NCBI RefSeq assembly: GCF_002951615.1
Contig: NZ_CP019062.1
Span: 744,001 to 808,000 of the forward strand
From: Rahnella sikkimica
Lineage (GTDB): Bacteria > Pseudomonadota > Gammaproteobacteria > Enterobacterales > Enterobacteriaceae
Direction of reading: 5' to 3'
Length of the DNA: 64,000 bases
Positions 17,407 to 28,715 of the stretch are shown piece by piece. A program made the translations under genes and the position numbers. Position 1 is the stretch's first letter; each line of letters opens with the position of its first letter. The notes beneath the pieces were generated by a model. That model was not told where the DNA came from, did not search any database, and saw only the letters and a list, made by a program, of their open reading frames with translations.

Positions 17407-17753
17407 GTCTGTACCTTTCTTATGAGGGTTTGTGTAGGGGCGGACGGGGTAAATGCCGCAATCAGAGATTAACTTAACGGGAAAGTGCTTTTCGCGTGCT
17501 CGTGAACGAACTGTGATCAAAGCCCGAAATTGTTAATTTATGTGATTATTAATGTTAATTTTAAGTTTCAAAAATTCGAATGACACGCATCTCACGGCGA
17601 TGCGAGGTGAAGTTACCGATAACAAAAACACAATTAAATAACAAATTATTAACAATTACGCATCAATAAATCAAAGCCGATGGATTTGAGAGCCCCATAA
17701 ACCGCGGACTGGCTTTTATTTGTGCAGAATGTGAAGACGGTCACGAGGCGTGA

Positions 17754-17793
17754 ATGCGTCAACGTGGTGCGCAGTTGCACCGGGTTTGTGCGA
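17754..17793. promoter_or_regulatory. Tandem NtrC-like enhancer sites upstream of astC
   Basis: The site at 17775-17793 matches the NtrC pattern GCAC-N7-GTGC exactly (TTGCACCGGGTTTGTGCGA). A weaker one (GCGT-N7-GTGC) lies at 17754-17772. Their centres are 21 bp apart, about two helical turns, and roughly 240 bp upstream of the sigma-54 promoter, as expected for an NtrC enhancer. Confidence 0.65.
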
Positions 17794-18019
17794 TGTCCTG
17801 CTGCGGTGCATCACCGCATACGCGTCAGATCACAATCCTGCACAATAGCTGCCGCCAGAAATCAAAATAATTCCCTGCATACTCATTCCTTTACCCTCGT
17901 TGCTGTAAAAGGGGATTTTTTCTTTTATTCATTTTTTATGCAATTTATGTGAATAACAGGCGGTTTTAAGTGGTTGTTTTTTCTGGGTGCTGCCTTTTTT
18001 ATTCACTTTTTTCCTTTGC

Positions 18020-18035
18020 TGGCACGAAGACTGCA
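18020..18035 (+). promoter_or_regulatory. Sigma-54 promoter of astCADBE
   Basis: TGGCACGAAGACTGCA has the invariant GG and GC separated by 10 bp, matching the -24/-12 consensus. E. coli astC is transcribed from a sigma-54/NtrC promoter under nitrogen limitation. Confidence 0.85.
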
Positions 18036-18171
18036 CTCTATGATGAGACTGAGTGAGATTATTTATTAACTTTTAGATAACAAACTAATAACTGCATTTC
18101 CTGCCTGTATGGGGGGCGGAAACGTGCACCTTAAATTCAGTCGGCCATCGATACTTAATAAAGAGGTTTAT

Positions 18172-19392
18172 ATGGAACACCAACAGCAGCCGCAAAATGT
18201 CAGCCGCCAGAACTTTGATGACTGGATGGTGCCTGTTTACGCCCCGGCTGCGTTTATTCCGGTGCGTGGCGAAGGATCCTGGCTCTGGGATCAGGCGGGC
18301 AAAGACTATGTGGATTTTGCAGGCGGCATTGCGGTGAATGCGCTGGGACATGCGCACCCTGAAATTCGTAAAACGCTGCATGAGCAGGCTGATAAGGTCT
18401 GGCATCTGGGCAACGGTTACACCAACGAACCGGTGCTGCGTCTGGCGAAACAACTGATCGACGCGACGTTCGCCGACAAAGTGTTTTTCTGTAATTCCGG
18501 TGCGGAAGCCAACGAAGCGGCGCTCAAACTGGCGCGGCTGTACGGCCACAAAGCCGGTGGCGATAAGAACGAAATTATTGCCTTCAAAAACGCCTTCCAC
18601 GGCCGCACGTTGTTTACCGTCACTGCGGGCGGTCAGCCGAAATATTCCGAAGATTTTGCGCCGCTGCCACCGGCCATTACGCATCTGCCGTTTAACGATC
18701 TGGCCGCCGTGGCCAGCCAGATTTCCTCGCGTACCTGTGCCGTGATCGTCGAGCCGATTCAGGGCGAAGGCGGCGTGGTGCCTGCCGATGCGCATTTTCT
18801 GCAAGGTTTGCGGGAGCTGTGCGACAAACATCAGGCCGTGCTGATTTTCGATGAAGTCCAGACCGGCGTGGGCCGCACCGGCGAGTTGTACGCCTACCAG
18901 CATTACGGCGTGGTGCCGGACATTTTAACCAGCGCCAAAGCGCTCGGCGGCGGCTTCCCGATTGGGGCGATGCTGACCACCGACCGCTACGCCGTACTTT
19001 TCCAGCCGGGCACGCACGGCACCACCTACGGCGGAAACCCGCTGGCGACGGCGGTGGCGGGCAAAGTCTTTGAGATGATCAATACGCCCGAAGTTCTGTC
19101 GGGTGTGAAGAAACGGCACCAGTGGTTCCTCGATGGCCTGAAACGCATTAACGACCGTTATCACGTCTTCAGCGAAGTGCGCGGGCAGGGGCTTTTGCTC
19201 GGCGCGGTGATGAGTGAACGCTATAAAGATCAGGCGAAACAGCTGAATACGCTGGCAGCCGGAGAAGGGCTGATCGCGCTGATTGCCGGGCCAAACGTGC
19301 TGCGCTTTGCGCCGTCACTGATTATTTCGGGTGCGGACATTGAAGAAGGGCTGAACCGACTGGAACGTGCCGTGGCGCGCCTTTGCGTGTGA
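18172..19392 (+). CDS. astC: Succinylornithine transaminase
   Basis: A 406-aa class-III aminotransferase of the arginine succinyltransferase (AST) pathway; it converts N2-succinylornithine plus 2-oxoglutarate to succinylglutamate semialdehyde plus glutamate. The sequence follows E. coli AstC closely ([70 protein letters not shown]), with the PLP lysine at 256 in [10 protein letters not shown]. The start at 18172 follows AAGAGGT; an open extension of 21 codons has no ribosome site. First gene of astCADBE, with the sigma-54 promoter about 140 bp upstream. Confidence 0.97.
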   Translation: MEHQQQPQNVSRQNFDDWMVPVYAPAAFIPVRGEGSWLWDQAGKDYVDFAGGIAVNALGHAHPEIRKTLHEQADKVWHLGNGYTNEPVLRLAKQLIDATFADKVFFCNSGAEANEAALKLARLYGHKAGGDKNEIIAFKNAFHGRTLFTVTAGGQPKYSEDFAPLPPAITHLPFNDLAAVASQISSRTCAVIVEPIQGEGGVVPADAHFLQGLRELCDKHQAVLIFDEVQTGVGRTGELYAYQHYGVVPDILTSAKALGGGFPIGAMLTTDRYAVLFQPGTHGTTYGGNPLATAVAGKVFEMINTPEVLSGVKKRHQWFLDGLKRINDRYHVFSEVRGQGLLLGAVMSERYKDQAKQLNTLAAGEGLIALIAGPNVLRFAPSLIISGADIEEGLNRLERAVARLCV

Positions 19393-19436
19393 TTGTTTCG
19401 GATACATAAGCTTTGGGATGAAAGAGGTAGAGCATC

Positions 19437-21985
<2,549 letters not shown>

Positions 21986-21996
21986 GGAGAGCTGGA

Positions 21997-23340
21997 ATGT
22001 CTGGATGTGAAGCAAATTTTGACGGACTCGTCGGGCCAACGCACCACTACGCGGGGCTGTCTTTTGGCAATGAAGCCTCGACGAAAAATCAGAACGCCGT
22101 CGCTAACCCGCGTCTGGCGGCGAAACAGGGCCTGCTGAAAATGAAAGCGCTGGCCGATCTGGGCTTTGCGCAGGGGATTTTGCCGCCTCACGAACGGCCT
22201 CATCTCAGCACGTTGCGTAAGATGGGATTCGGCGGCAGCGATCGCGAAGTGCTGGCAAAAGCGCAGGCGTATTCGCCGCGTCTGTTGTCGTCGCTGAGTT
22301 CGGCGTCGTCCATGTGGGTGGCGAATGCGGCGACGGTTTCCCCTTCGGCGGACAGCGGTGACGGGCGCGTCCATTTCACCGTCGCTAACCTGAATAATAA
22401 ATTCCACCGTGCAATAGAAGCCGAAACCACCTCGGCCATTCTGCGTGCGACCTTCCACGCGGACCGCTATTTTGCGCACCACGAAGCGCTGCCGCAGGTG
22501 GCGGCGTTAGGCGATGAAGGGGCTGCCAACCATAACCGGTTATGTGGCGCGTATGACAAACCCGGCGTGCAGGTTTTTGTGTACGGACGTGACGGGCTGG
22601 TGACCGGTGAAAACGAACCGGTGTGTTATCCGGCGCGGCAGACGCGTTTAGCCAGTGACGCCGTAGCGCGTTTGCATCAGCTCGATGAAAAAAGAACGGT
22701 ATTTATCCAGCAAAATCCGCAGGCCATCGACAGCGGCGTTTTCCATAACGACGTGATTTCGGTCAGCAACGGCAACGTGCTGTTCCATCATCAGCAGGCG
22801 TTTGTGAATACGGCCAGCGCGCTCGGTGAAATCCGCCGCAAAATGTCTGCGCTTGAACTGGATTTCCAGCCGATTGAAGTGCCGCAGGCGAAAGTTTCTC
22901 TGGATGACGCCGTGGCCACCTATCTTTTCAACAGCCAGTTGCTGACCAAATCCGACGGCAAGATGTTGTTAGTGGTGCCGGAAGAATCGCGCCAGCACAG
23001 CGGCGTCTGGGCTTATTTGTCCGAATTAGTCGAAAGCGGCGGGCCAATCAATCAGATCGAAGTGTTTGATTTGCGTGAAAGTATGCGCAACGGCGGTGGT
23101 CCGGCGTGTCTGCGTCTGCGCGTGGCGCTGAACCGTAATGAACTGAATGCGGTGAATGTGGCGTCAATCATGAACGACAGCCAGTTTGTGCGCCTGAATA
23201 CGTGGGTGGATACGCATTATCGCGACCGGATGCAGGCTAAAGATCTGGCAGATCCGCAACTGCTGACCGAAGTGCGTACCGCGCTGGATGAGCTGACCAA
23301 TATTCTCGGGCTGGGTGCCATTTACCCGTTCCAGCGCTGA
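21997..23340 (+). CDS. astB: N-succinylarginine dihydrolase
   Basis: A 447-aa enzyme of the guanidine-modifying fold that splits succinylarginine to succinylornithine, CO2 and two ammonia, the nitrogen-releasing step of the AST pathway. Characteristic blocks: [60 protein letters not shown] and the C-terminal [15 protein letters not shown] with the probable catalytic Cys. GAGGAGAG precedes the ATG, 11 bp after astD. Confidence 0.97.
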   Translation: MSGCEANFDGLVGPTHHYAGLSFGNEASTKNQNAVANPRLAAKQGLLKMKALADLGFAQGILPPHERPHLSTLRKMGFGGSDREVLAKAQAYSPRLLSSLSSASSMWVANAATVSPSADSGDGRVHFTVANLNNKFHRAIEAETTSAILRATFHADRYFAHHEALPQVAALGDEGAANHNRLCGAYDKPGVQVFVYGRDGLVTGENEPVCYPARQTRLASDAVARLHQLDEKRTVFIQQNPQAIDSGVFHNDVISVSNGNVLFHHQQAFVNTASALGEIRRKMSALELDFQPIEVPQAKVSLDDAVATYLFNSQLLTKSDGKMLLVVPEESRQHSGVWAYLSELVESGGPINQIEVFDLRESMRNGGGPACLRLRVALNRNELNAVNVASIMNDSQFVRLNTWVDTHYRDRMQAKDLADPQLLTEVRTALDELTNILGLGAIYPFQR

Positions 23341-23358
23341 CCTTCAAAGGAGTGAGTT

Positions 23359-24339
23359 ATGTTTGATTTATTAGCGGTGACGCTGTCGGGCGAGCCGGTC
23401 ACTGAACCGGCCGGACAAACCGAAACGCTCGACTGGCAGTGGCGCGGCGAGGGTATTCTCGAACTGTCGCCGCGCGTGCCTTGTGACACCGCCGTCGTGA
23501 TTTCGGCGGGGATTCATGGCAATGAAACGGCACCCATCGAACTGCTGAATCAGCTGACGGGCGAACTGCTTTCCGGCGCAAGAGCGCTGCGGGTCCGGCT
23601 GCTGGTGTTGCTGGGGAATCCGCCGTCAATGCGACTCAATAAGCGTTTTGTGGACGAGGATATGAACCGCATGTTTGGCGGACGTCACGCACGTTATACC
23701 CCGAATGATGAAACGCGACGCGCGCAGGAACTCGAGCAGGCGATGGCGCTGTTTTACCGCAGCGCCACGGCGGCGGGTGCCCGACAGCGTTTTCATTATG
23801 ATCTGCACACCGCCATTCGCGGCTCCCTGCACGTCCGTTTCGGGTTGCTGCCGTTACAGGCCAGACCGAAAAGCGAGGCGATGCTGGCGTGGCTTAACGC
23901 GTGCGGGCTTGACGCGCTGGTGCATCACCGTTCGCCGGGCGGCACCTTTACCCATTTCAGCAGTGAAGTGTTTCAGGCCGACAGTTGCACGCTAGAACTG
24001 GGTAAAGCGCTGCCGTTTGGCTGCAACGATCACGCACAGTTCACGGGGATCCGCCGCGGGCTTGAAACCCTGGTCAGCGGCGAGCCTTTGCCTGCCCGCG
24101 AAACCGGTGAGCCACTTGTGCATTACCGCGTGGTGCAGGACGTGATCCGCTCGAAGGAAGATTTCCATCTATTCGTTCCCGCCGGTGCGCTGAATTTCAC
24201 GCCTTTTAAAAAAGGTTTCGTGATCGCCACAGAAACCGGGAAAACCTATCGGGTGGAAGAAGAGGAAGAAGGGGTGTTATTCCCGAACCCGAATGTCGCG
24301 CCGGGGCTGAGAGCCGGGCTGATGCTGGTGAAGATGTAG
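23359..24339 (+). CDS. astE: Succinylglutamate desuccinylase
   Basis: A 326-aa zinc carboxypeptidase-like enzyme (AstE/AspA family) that hydrolyses succinylglutamate to succinate and glutamate, finishing the pathway. Zinc ligands are visible in [14 protein letters not shown] (His and Glu) and [10 protein letters not shown] (His), and the catalytic Glu lies in the [12 protein letters not shown] region. AAAGGAG precedes the ATG, 18 bp after astB. It is the last gene of the operon; a strong terminator follows. Confidence 0.96.
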   Translation: MFDLLAVTLSGEPVTEPAGQTETLDWQWRGEGILELSPRVPCDTAVVISAGIHGNETAPIELLNQLTGELLSGARALRVRLLVLLGNPPSMRLNKRFVDEDMNRMFGGRHARYTPNDETRRAQELEQAMALFYRSATAAGARQRFHYDLHTAIRGSLHVRFGLLPLQARPKSEAMLAWLNACGLDALVHHRSPGGTFTHFSSEVFQADSCTLELGKALPFGCNDHAQFTGIRRGLETLVSGEPLPARETGEPLVHYRVVQDVIRSKEDFHLFVPAGALNFTPFKKGFVIATETGKTYRVEEEEEGVLFPNPNVAPGLRAGLMLVKM

Positions 24340-24357
24340 ATTTTTTAAGGTGGATAT

Positions 24358-24400
24358 AAAAGAAAACGGTCCTGATTTTCATCAGGACCGTTTTCTTTTA
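24358..24400. terminator. Bidirectional terminator between astE and tRNA-Ser
   Basis: A near-perfect long inverted repeat (AGAAAACGGTCCTGAT, loop TTTC, complement) with A-rich and T-rich flanks serves both the ast operon and the minus-strand tRNA gene. Confidence 0.9.
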
Positions 24401-24402
24401 TA

Positions 24403-24492
24403 TGGCGGTGAGGGAGGGGTTCGAACCCTCGATACGATTACTCGTATACACACTTTCCAGGCGTGCTCCTTCAGCCACTCAGACACCTCACC
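24403..24492 (-). tRNA. tRNA-Ser (anticodon GGA)
   Basis: Read on the minus strand, the 90-nt gene starts GGTGAGGTGTCTGAGTGG, has the anticodon loop CTGGAAAG, a long class-II variable arm (TATACGAGTAATCGTATC), the T-loop GGTTCGAACCC and an encoded CCA. It matches the E. coli serW/serX type. Confidence 0.97.
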
Positions 24493-24686
24493 GGATCCGT
24501 TACACCGCATGCGCTGCAACGGGGCGCTACTATAGGGAGACTGCCCAGAAGGGTCAAGCAGAATTTCGGGGTTTTGTGTCAGACGCTCACAGACCGTTCA
24601 GGGCGGTAAGCGGGCACAGATGAATGACACATTGTTAAGTTTATCTCCCCGGCCCCAGGGGCCTTGTGAATGTCGCTAATGTTTAC

Positions 24687-25475
24687 TTAAAACGTATACA
24701 GCAGGGCGAAATTGACGGTGGTGCCGTCGCGTTGTTCAACGATCGGGCTTTTGCCGGCATGATCGCCCAGCCAGGTGTAATCCGCGCTGACGACGCCGCC
24801 CCAGTTTGGTGTGAACTGGTGGCTCCATGTCAGACTGGTGTCCACGCCATAAAATCCTCCGGCGGCCTGATAGGGCGCGAAATCAGTACGCTCGCTTTGC
24901 TTTTCGCTCACACCGTAAAAGGTATTCATGTAGCGGCGGTCGCCAAAAAGTGCTGCCGACTGGAGCGCGACGGTGTCGGTGCTATTTTGCACCGGCAATA
25001 TTGTCACAGACGTCTGATACTGCACGCCTTGCCCGTCAGTCAGGGGAAGCGTGGTTTTGCCTTCGAAGGAAAGCCACGGCGTCGCCGACCAGCCGATGGC
25101 GATGGCGGTATTGAGGGCCACATCAATATTTCCCATGCCTTTGAGCTTTTCTGAGCCATCGCGCCAGGTCGAATTCCGGTCTGTCCGCCCCAGGCTGACG
25201 CCCAGCGTATGTTCAAGATACAGGCCGTTATCAGCTTGCAGGTCATATCCCAGGCCTTTGAGCGAATCAAAGAAAACGGCGTTGTCCCGCGCCTGAATGA
25301 CCGGCGCAACCAGCCAGTGACGTTCATCCGAGCCGCTGTAACGTGGCGCGCTTTGTGCGCCGATACCGACAGTTAACGTTTGCGCAGGCGAAGCGCTGTC
25401 ATCGGCCAGCGCCTGCAGCACTGTTGCGGACACGGTGAAACAGGTAATGTGCAGCATTAGTTTTCTGGATATCAT
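24687..25475 (-). CDS. MipA/OmpV-family outer-membrane protein
   Basis: A 262-aa beta-barrel protein of the MipA/OmpV family. Residues 1-24 are a signal peptide ending LQALA. Typical blocks: TVGIGAQSAPRYSGSDE near the N-terminus, YDLQADNGLYLEHTLGVSLG, and a C-terminal aromatic strand ending LYTF, as needed for barrel assembly. It is divergent from the two-component regulator at 25601 (125 bp between starts) and the RND genes beyond. MipA/OmpV genes are often under such linked two-component systems, so joint control is likely (inference). Confidence 0.85.
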   Translation of the reverse strand: MISRKLMLHITCFTVSATVLQALADDSASPAQTLTVGIGAQSAPRYSGSDERHWLVAPVIQARDNAVFFDSLKGLGYDLQADNGLYLEHTLGVSLGRTDRNSTWRDGSEKLKGMGNIDVALNTAIAIGWSATPWLSFEGKTTLPLTDGQGVQYQTSVTILPVQNSTDTVALQSAALFGDRRYMNTFYGVSEKQSERTDFAPYQAAGGFYGVDTSLTWSHQFTPNWGGVVSADYTWLGDHAGKSPIVEQRDGTTVNFALLYTF

Positions 25476-25600
25476 TGTGATTCCTCATCACCCAACCGTA
25501 TGGTTTGTAGCGGATCGTAGCCGCGTCTGAAACCGGAGTATGCAGAGGCAGTGTCAATATACTGTCTGGGATTTATGAAGAAACAGTCAAGGCGAGAAAC

Positions 25601-26299
25601 ATGCAGACGAAACGAATTCTGATCATTGAAGACGACGCCGATGCGGCAGATGTCCTTGATGCTTATCTGAAACGTGAAGGTTATGAGGTGCAGATTGCCG
25701 GTGACGGACTGTCCGGGCTGGAGAGTGCGCAGCGGTGGAAGCCTGATCTTATTTTGCTGGATGTGATGCTGCCGGGGATGCGGGGCACGGACGTTCTGGC
25801 GTCTGTTCGCCGCGAAAGCAGTACACCGGTCATCATGGTGACCGCGATGGGGGATATGCCGGATAAAATTGGTGCGCTGCGATTTGGTGCGGATGATTAT
25901 GTCGTCAAACCTTACAACCCCGGCGAAGTGGTGGCGCGGGTGCAGGCGGTATTACGGCGTGTGGCGTCGGGCAACGAGGTGGCGTCGTCTGTTTTGTGCT
26001 GGCAGGGGCTCGACGTCGATGTCGATGCGCTCACCGCGTCCGTGCGGTCAGCGTCGGGCGAACCGCGTTATCTTGATTTAACCCCCACGGAGTTCGGGGT
26101 TCTGAGTACATTAATGCGTGCACCGACGCGCCCGTTCTCGCGGCAATATCTGCTCGAACATTGCCTGCCGGAAAGCGAGGCGCTGGAAAGGGTGGTGGAT
26201 ACGCATGTTTATAATCTGCGCAAAAAGCTGGAATCCGCCGGGATCGTGAATGTGCTGGTCAACGTGCGCGGCGTGGGCTACCGGTTCCGCCAGCCATGA
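25601..26299 (+). CDS. OmpR-family response regulator
   Basis: A 232-aa regulator with an N-terminal receiver domain (acidic EDD at 10-12, phospho-acceptor Asp54 in LLDVMLPG, Thr81, Lys103 in VVKPY) and a C-terminal winged helix (about 135-230, LDLTPTEFGVLSTLM, VVDTHVYNLRKKLE, VRGVGYRF). It overlaps the sensor kinase gene by 4 bp. With the flanking MipA and RND genes it probably forms a self-contained envelope or efflux response module of BaeR-like type. Confidence 0.9.
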   Translation: MQTKRILIIEDDADAADVLDAYLKREGYEVQIAGDGLSGLESAQRWKPDLILLDVMLPGMRGTDVLASVRRESSTPVIMVTAMGDMPDKIGALRFGADDYVVKPYNPGEVVARVQAVLRRVASGNEVASSVLCWQGLDVDVDALTASVRSASGEPRYLDLTPTEFGVLSTLMRAPTRPFSRQYLLEHCLPESEALERVVDTHVYNLRKKLESAGIVNVLVNVRGVGYRFRQP

Positions 26300-27474
26300 G
26301 TAGCTCACACGATCAGTCCCTGTGGCGCTGGATTTGCGTTCGTATCCTGACGCTGGCAATTGGCAGTGTTGTCCTGATTGCGCTGTGCATGTGGCTGCGC
26401 TTTGTCATTGAGAATCTCTGGGTATTGCACCATATGTCCCCGGCTATGCGGGCGGAATTTGAGGTGTTGCGCGGTAACCCTGAGCTTAATCTGACGCGTT
26501 TTCATGAGATTGTGGATCAGGGCTGGGGGGCGCGTTACTCCGATCCTTCCATTGCCTCTGCCGACTGGATGATGGTCGGCATACTGGTTGTCGTGGTGAT
26601 CCCTTTTATCGCTCTGCTGGGCCTCAAAGCCGCACGGCCGCTTTCGTTGCAGTTCAGCCGTCTGGCGCAGGTGGCGCGGGCAGTCACGAAAGGGGATTTC
26701 AACACGCGGGCTGAGCCGGTCAAAAATGCCCCGGCGGAGCTTAACCAGTTCACCGACGATTTTAACGCCATGATGCTGCAACTTTCGCGTTATGAGCGGG
26801 AACTGCGGGCGTCGCATGTGGCGATGGCGCACGAACTTCGCTCGCCGCTGACGGCAGCGGTGGGGCGTTTGCAGGGGATGCTTGACGGCGTATTCCAGCC
26901 GGAGCCGCGTCAGTTGCAGATGGTCATGAAACAGCTTTTGCATCTGAACCGGCTGATTGACGAGCTGCATTTGCTTTCACTGGCGGACGCCGGTCAGCTC
27001 AATCTCAGTAAAACCCGTCTGGATCTGGCTGAACTGCTGCGTGAGCGCGTAGCCTGGCTCAAACCTCAGTCAGCGGATGCCGGGTTTGATATTTTCGTGA
27101 CGCCTGACATTCCCTGCCCTTATGTCGGCGATCCGTTCCGGCTCGGGCAGGTAATGACCATTCTGATGGAAAATGCCCTGCGTTATGCGCAGGAAGGGCA
27201 CCGGCTGGATATTTCGGTTTCACACACGTTAAGCGGCGTTGAGATTGCTTTTGAAGATCACGGGCCGGGCGTGGACGCCGATTTTTTACCGGTGATGTTT
27301 GAACGTTTCAGCCGGGCGGACTCTTCCCGCGCGCGGCATTCCGGTGGCAGCGGATTAGGGTTGTCCATTGCCCGTGCGATTTGTAAAGCCCACGGGGGCA
27401 GCATCCGGGCAGCGCAGAAAGCGCCGCGCGGGCTGATCATTACGGTCAGCTTGCCTCAGCCGGAAGCCGGATAA
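26296..27474 (+). CDS. Sensor histidine kinase
   Basis: A 392-aa inner-membrane kinase. Two transmembrane segments (about 15-38 and 94-115) flank a short periplasmic loop of some 55 residues; a HAMP-like region follows. The phospho-acceptor is His179 in MAHELRSPLTAAVGRL, and the ATPase domain shows MENALRYAQE (N box), DHGPGVD (G1) and GGSGLGLSIARAICKAHGG (G2). Translationally coupled to the response regulator. The signal sensed is unknown. Confidence 0.9.
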   Translation: MSSSHDQSLWRWICVRILTLAIGSVVLIALCMWLRFVIENLWVLHHMSPAMRAEFEVLRGNPELNLTRFHEIVDQGWGARYSDPSIASADWMMVGILVVVVIPFIALLGLKAARPLSLQFSRLAQVARAVTKGDFNTRAEPVKNAPAELNQFTDDFNAMMLQLSRYERELRASHVAMAHELRSPLTAAVGRLQGMLDGVFQPEPRQLQMVMKQLLHLNRLIDELHLLSLADAGQLNLSKTRLDLAELLRERVAWLKPQSADAGFDIFVTPDIPCPYVGDPFRLGQVMTILMENALRYAQEGHRLDISVSHTLSGVEIAFEDHGPGVDADFLPVMFERFSRADSSRARHSGGSGLGLSIARAICKAHGGSIRAAQKAPRGLIITVSLPQPEAG

Positions 27475-27572
27475 TAAAAAAGTGCGGGTCTTGACGGTTC
27501 CTTGATGAAATATCGCGGGAATCTGGACAGTGAATGGATTGAATAGCGGCATCTCAATTCAGGAAGTCTGTC

Positions 27573-28715
27573 ATGTTCGCTACTTTTACTGATTATGTCC
27601 GCCACGCGCTGCGCCATCTGGCCGTCTGTGACTTGCTGTGGCCGTTTATTCCCGCTGTATTTCTGCTGTTCATTGCCGTGCTGGTGTCCGGGTGTGGCGA
27701 TAAAACGCATAAACAGGCGGCTCCCATCAGGCCGGTGCGCGTGGTGATCGCGCCTTCTCCGGAGGCTTCCGGTCTTTTTATCCAGACCGGCGAAATCCGG
27801 CCTCATGAAGAGGCGTTACTCGGCTTCCGGCTGGATGGGCGGATGCTGACCCGACAGGCCGATGTCGGTGAGCGCGTGACCGCAGGGCAGGTGTTAGCCA
27901 CACAGGAACCGGATACCCGCCGTAACCAGCTCAGCAGCGCGCAGGCCGATCTCGACAGCGCCCGCGCCGCGGAACAGCTGGCCTCACTCAATCTCAGACG
28001 CATGAAGTTGCTGATGCCGGGCGGCGCGATCGCCCGTTCGCAGCTTGATAGCGCACAGTCCGACTGGCAGGCGGCCCGTTCACGGCGTCAGAGCAGTGAA
28101 GATTCGCTGAAAACTGCCCGCGAGAACCTCGGCTGGTCACAACTGACGTCTCCGGCCAACGGGGTGATCACGCAGGTCAGCGCCTCGGCCGGTCAGGTCG
28201 TGACCGCCGGACAAACGGTGGTGACACTGGCCTCGGGCGACGGGCGTGATGCGGTCTTTGATGTGGCCGGCACGCAGGCTGTTTCTGCCCACGCCGGGAA
28301 TGAGTTTGCCGTGTCACTGCTGTCAGATTCATCGGTGGTCGCTCAGGGGCATTTACGGGATATCAGCCCGCAGGCCGATCCGCAAACCCGGACGTGGCGC
28401 GTTCGCATCACGCTCGACAACCCGCCGCCTGCGCTGGCGCTGGGAGCCAGCGTGCAGCTCATCCTTCACGCTTCAGATGAGTCAGCAGTAGCCCTTCCTG
28501 CGGCCGCCCTGACCCGCGCCGGAGGGCAGCCCGCCATTTTTGTCGTGAATACTAAAACGCTGACGCTGCACCTGCGGCCGGTGGTATTAGGGCGTTACAG
28601 CACTTCAGAAATCTTTGTTAAAACGGGCGTCAGCCCCGGCGAAACGGTCGTGATTGCCGGGGTGAGTCAGTTGCGGGACGGCGAAAAAGTGACCCTCGGG
28701 GAGGGCCGCGAATGA
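27573..28715 (+). CDS. RND efflux periplasmic adaptor (membrane fusion protein), lipoprotein
   Basis: A 380-aa membrane-fusion protein. A hydrophobic stretch ends in the lipobox LVSGC (Cys about 41), so the mature protein is lipid-anchored in the periplasm. Lipoyl-like half motifs (GRMLTRQADVGERVTAGQVL and GVITQVSASAGQVVTAG) flank an alpha-hairpin of about 70 residues; beta-barrel and membrane-proximal domains follow. It overlaps the pump gene by 4 bp. No outer-membrane channel gene is adjacent, so TolC is probably used. Confidence 0.9.
   Translation: MFATFTDYVRHALRHLAVCDLLWPFIPAVFLLFIAVLVSGCGDKTHKQAAPIRPVRVVIAPSPEASGLFIQTGEIRPHEEALLGFRLDGRMLTRQADVGERVTAGQVLATQEPDTRRNQLSSAQADLDSARAAEQLASLNLRRMKLLMPGGAIARSQLDSAQSDWQAARSRRQSSEDSLKTARENLGWSQLTSPANGVITQVSASAGQVVTAGQTVVTLASGDGRDAVFDVAGTQAVSAHAGNEFAVSLLSDSSVVAQGHLRDISPQADPQTRTWRVRITLDNPPPALALGASVQLILHASDESAVALPAAALTRAGGQPAIFVVNTKTLTLHLRPVVLGRYSTSEIFVKTGVSPGETVVIAGVSQLRDGEKVTLGEGRE

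Larger units (their letters stand above)
17407..18171. promoter_or_regulatory. 765-bp divergent control region of the sugar operon and ast operon
   Basis: No convincing gene. The right part carries the sigma-54 promoter and NtrC-like sites of astC (listed separately). The left part (17407-17700), AT-rich, should contain the promoter for the sugar operon; GATCACAATC-like half sites near 17827 may be CRP-related but are incomplete. Confidence 0.6.

Noticed and set aside
18085..18903. 272-codon minus-strand open frame opposite astC
   Set aside because: Shadow of astC; no ribosome site and no domain, and it would cross the astC start.
24652..24664. Terminator hairpin GGCCCC-A-GGGGCC after mipA
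   Set aside because: The palindrome is real but no T-run follows on the minus strand, so termination is not supported.
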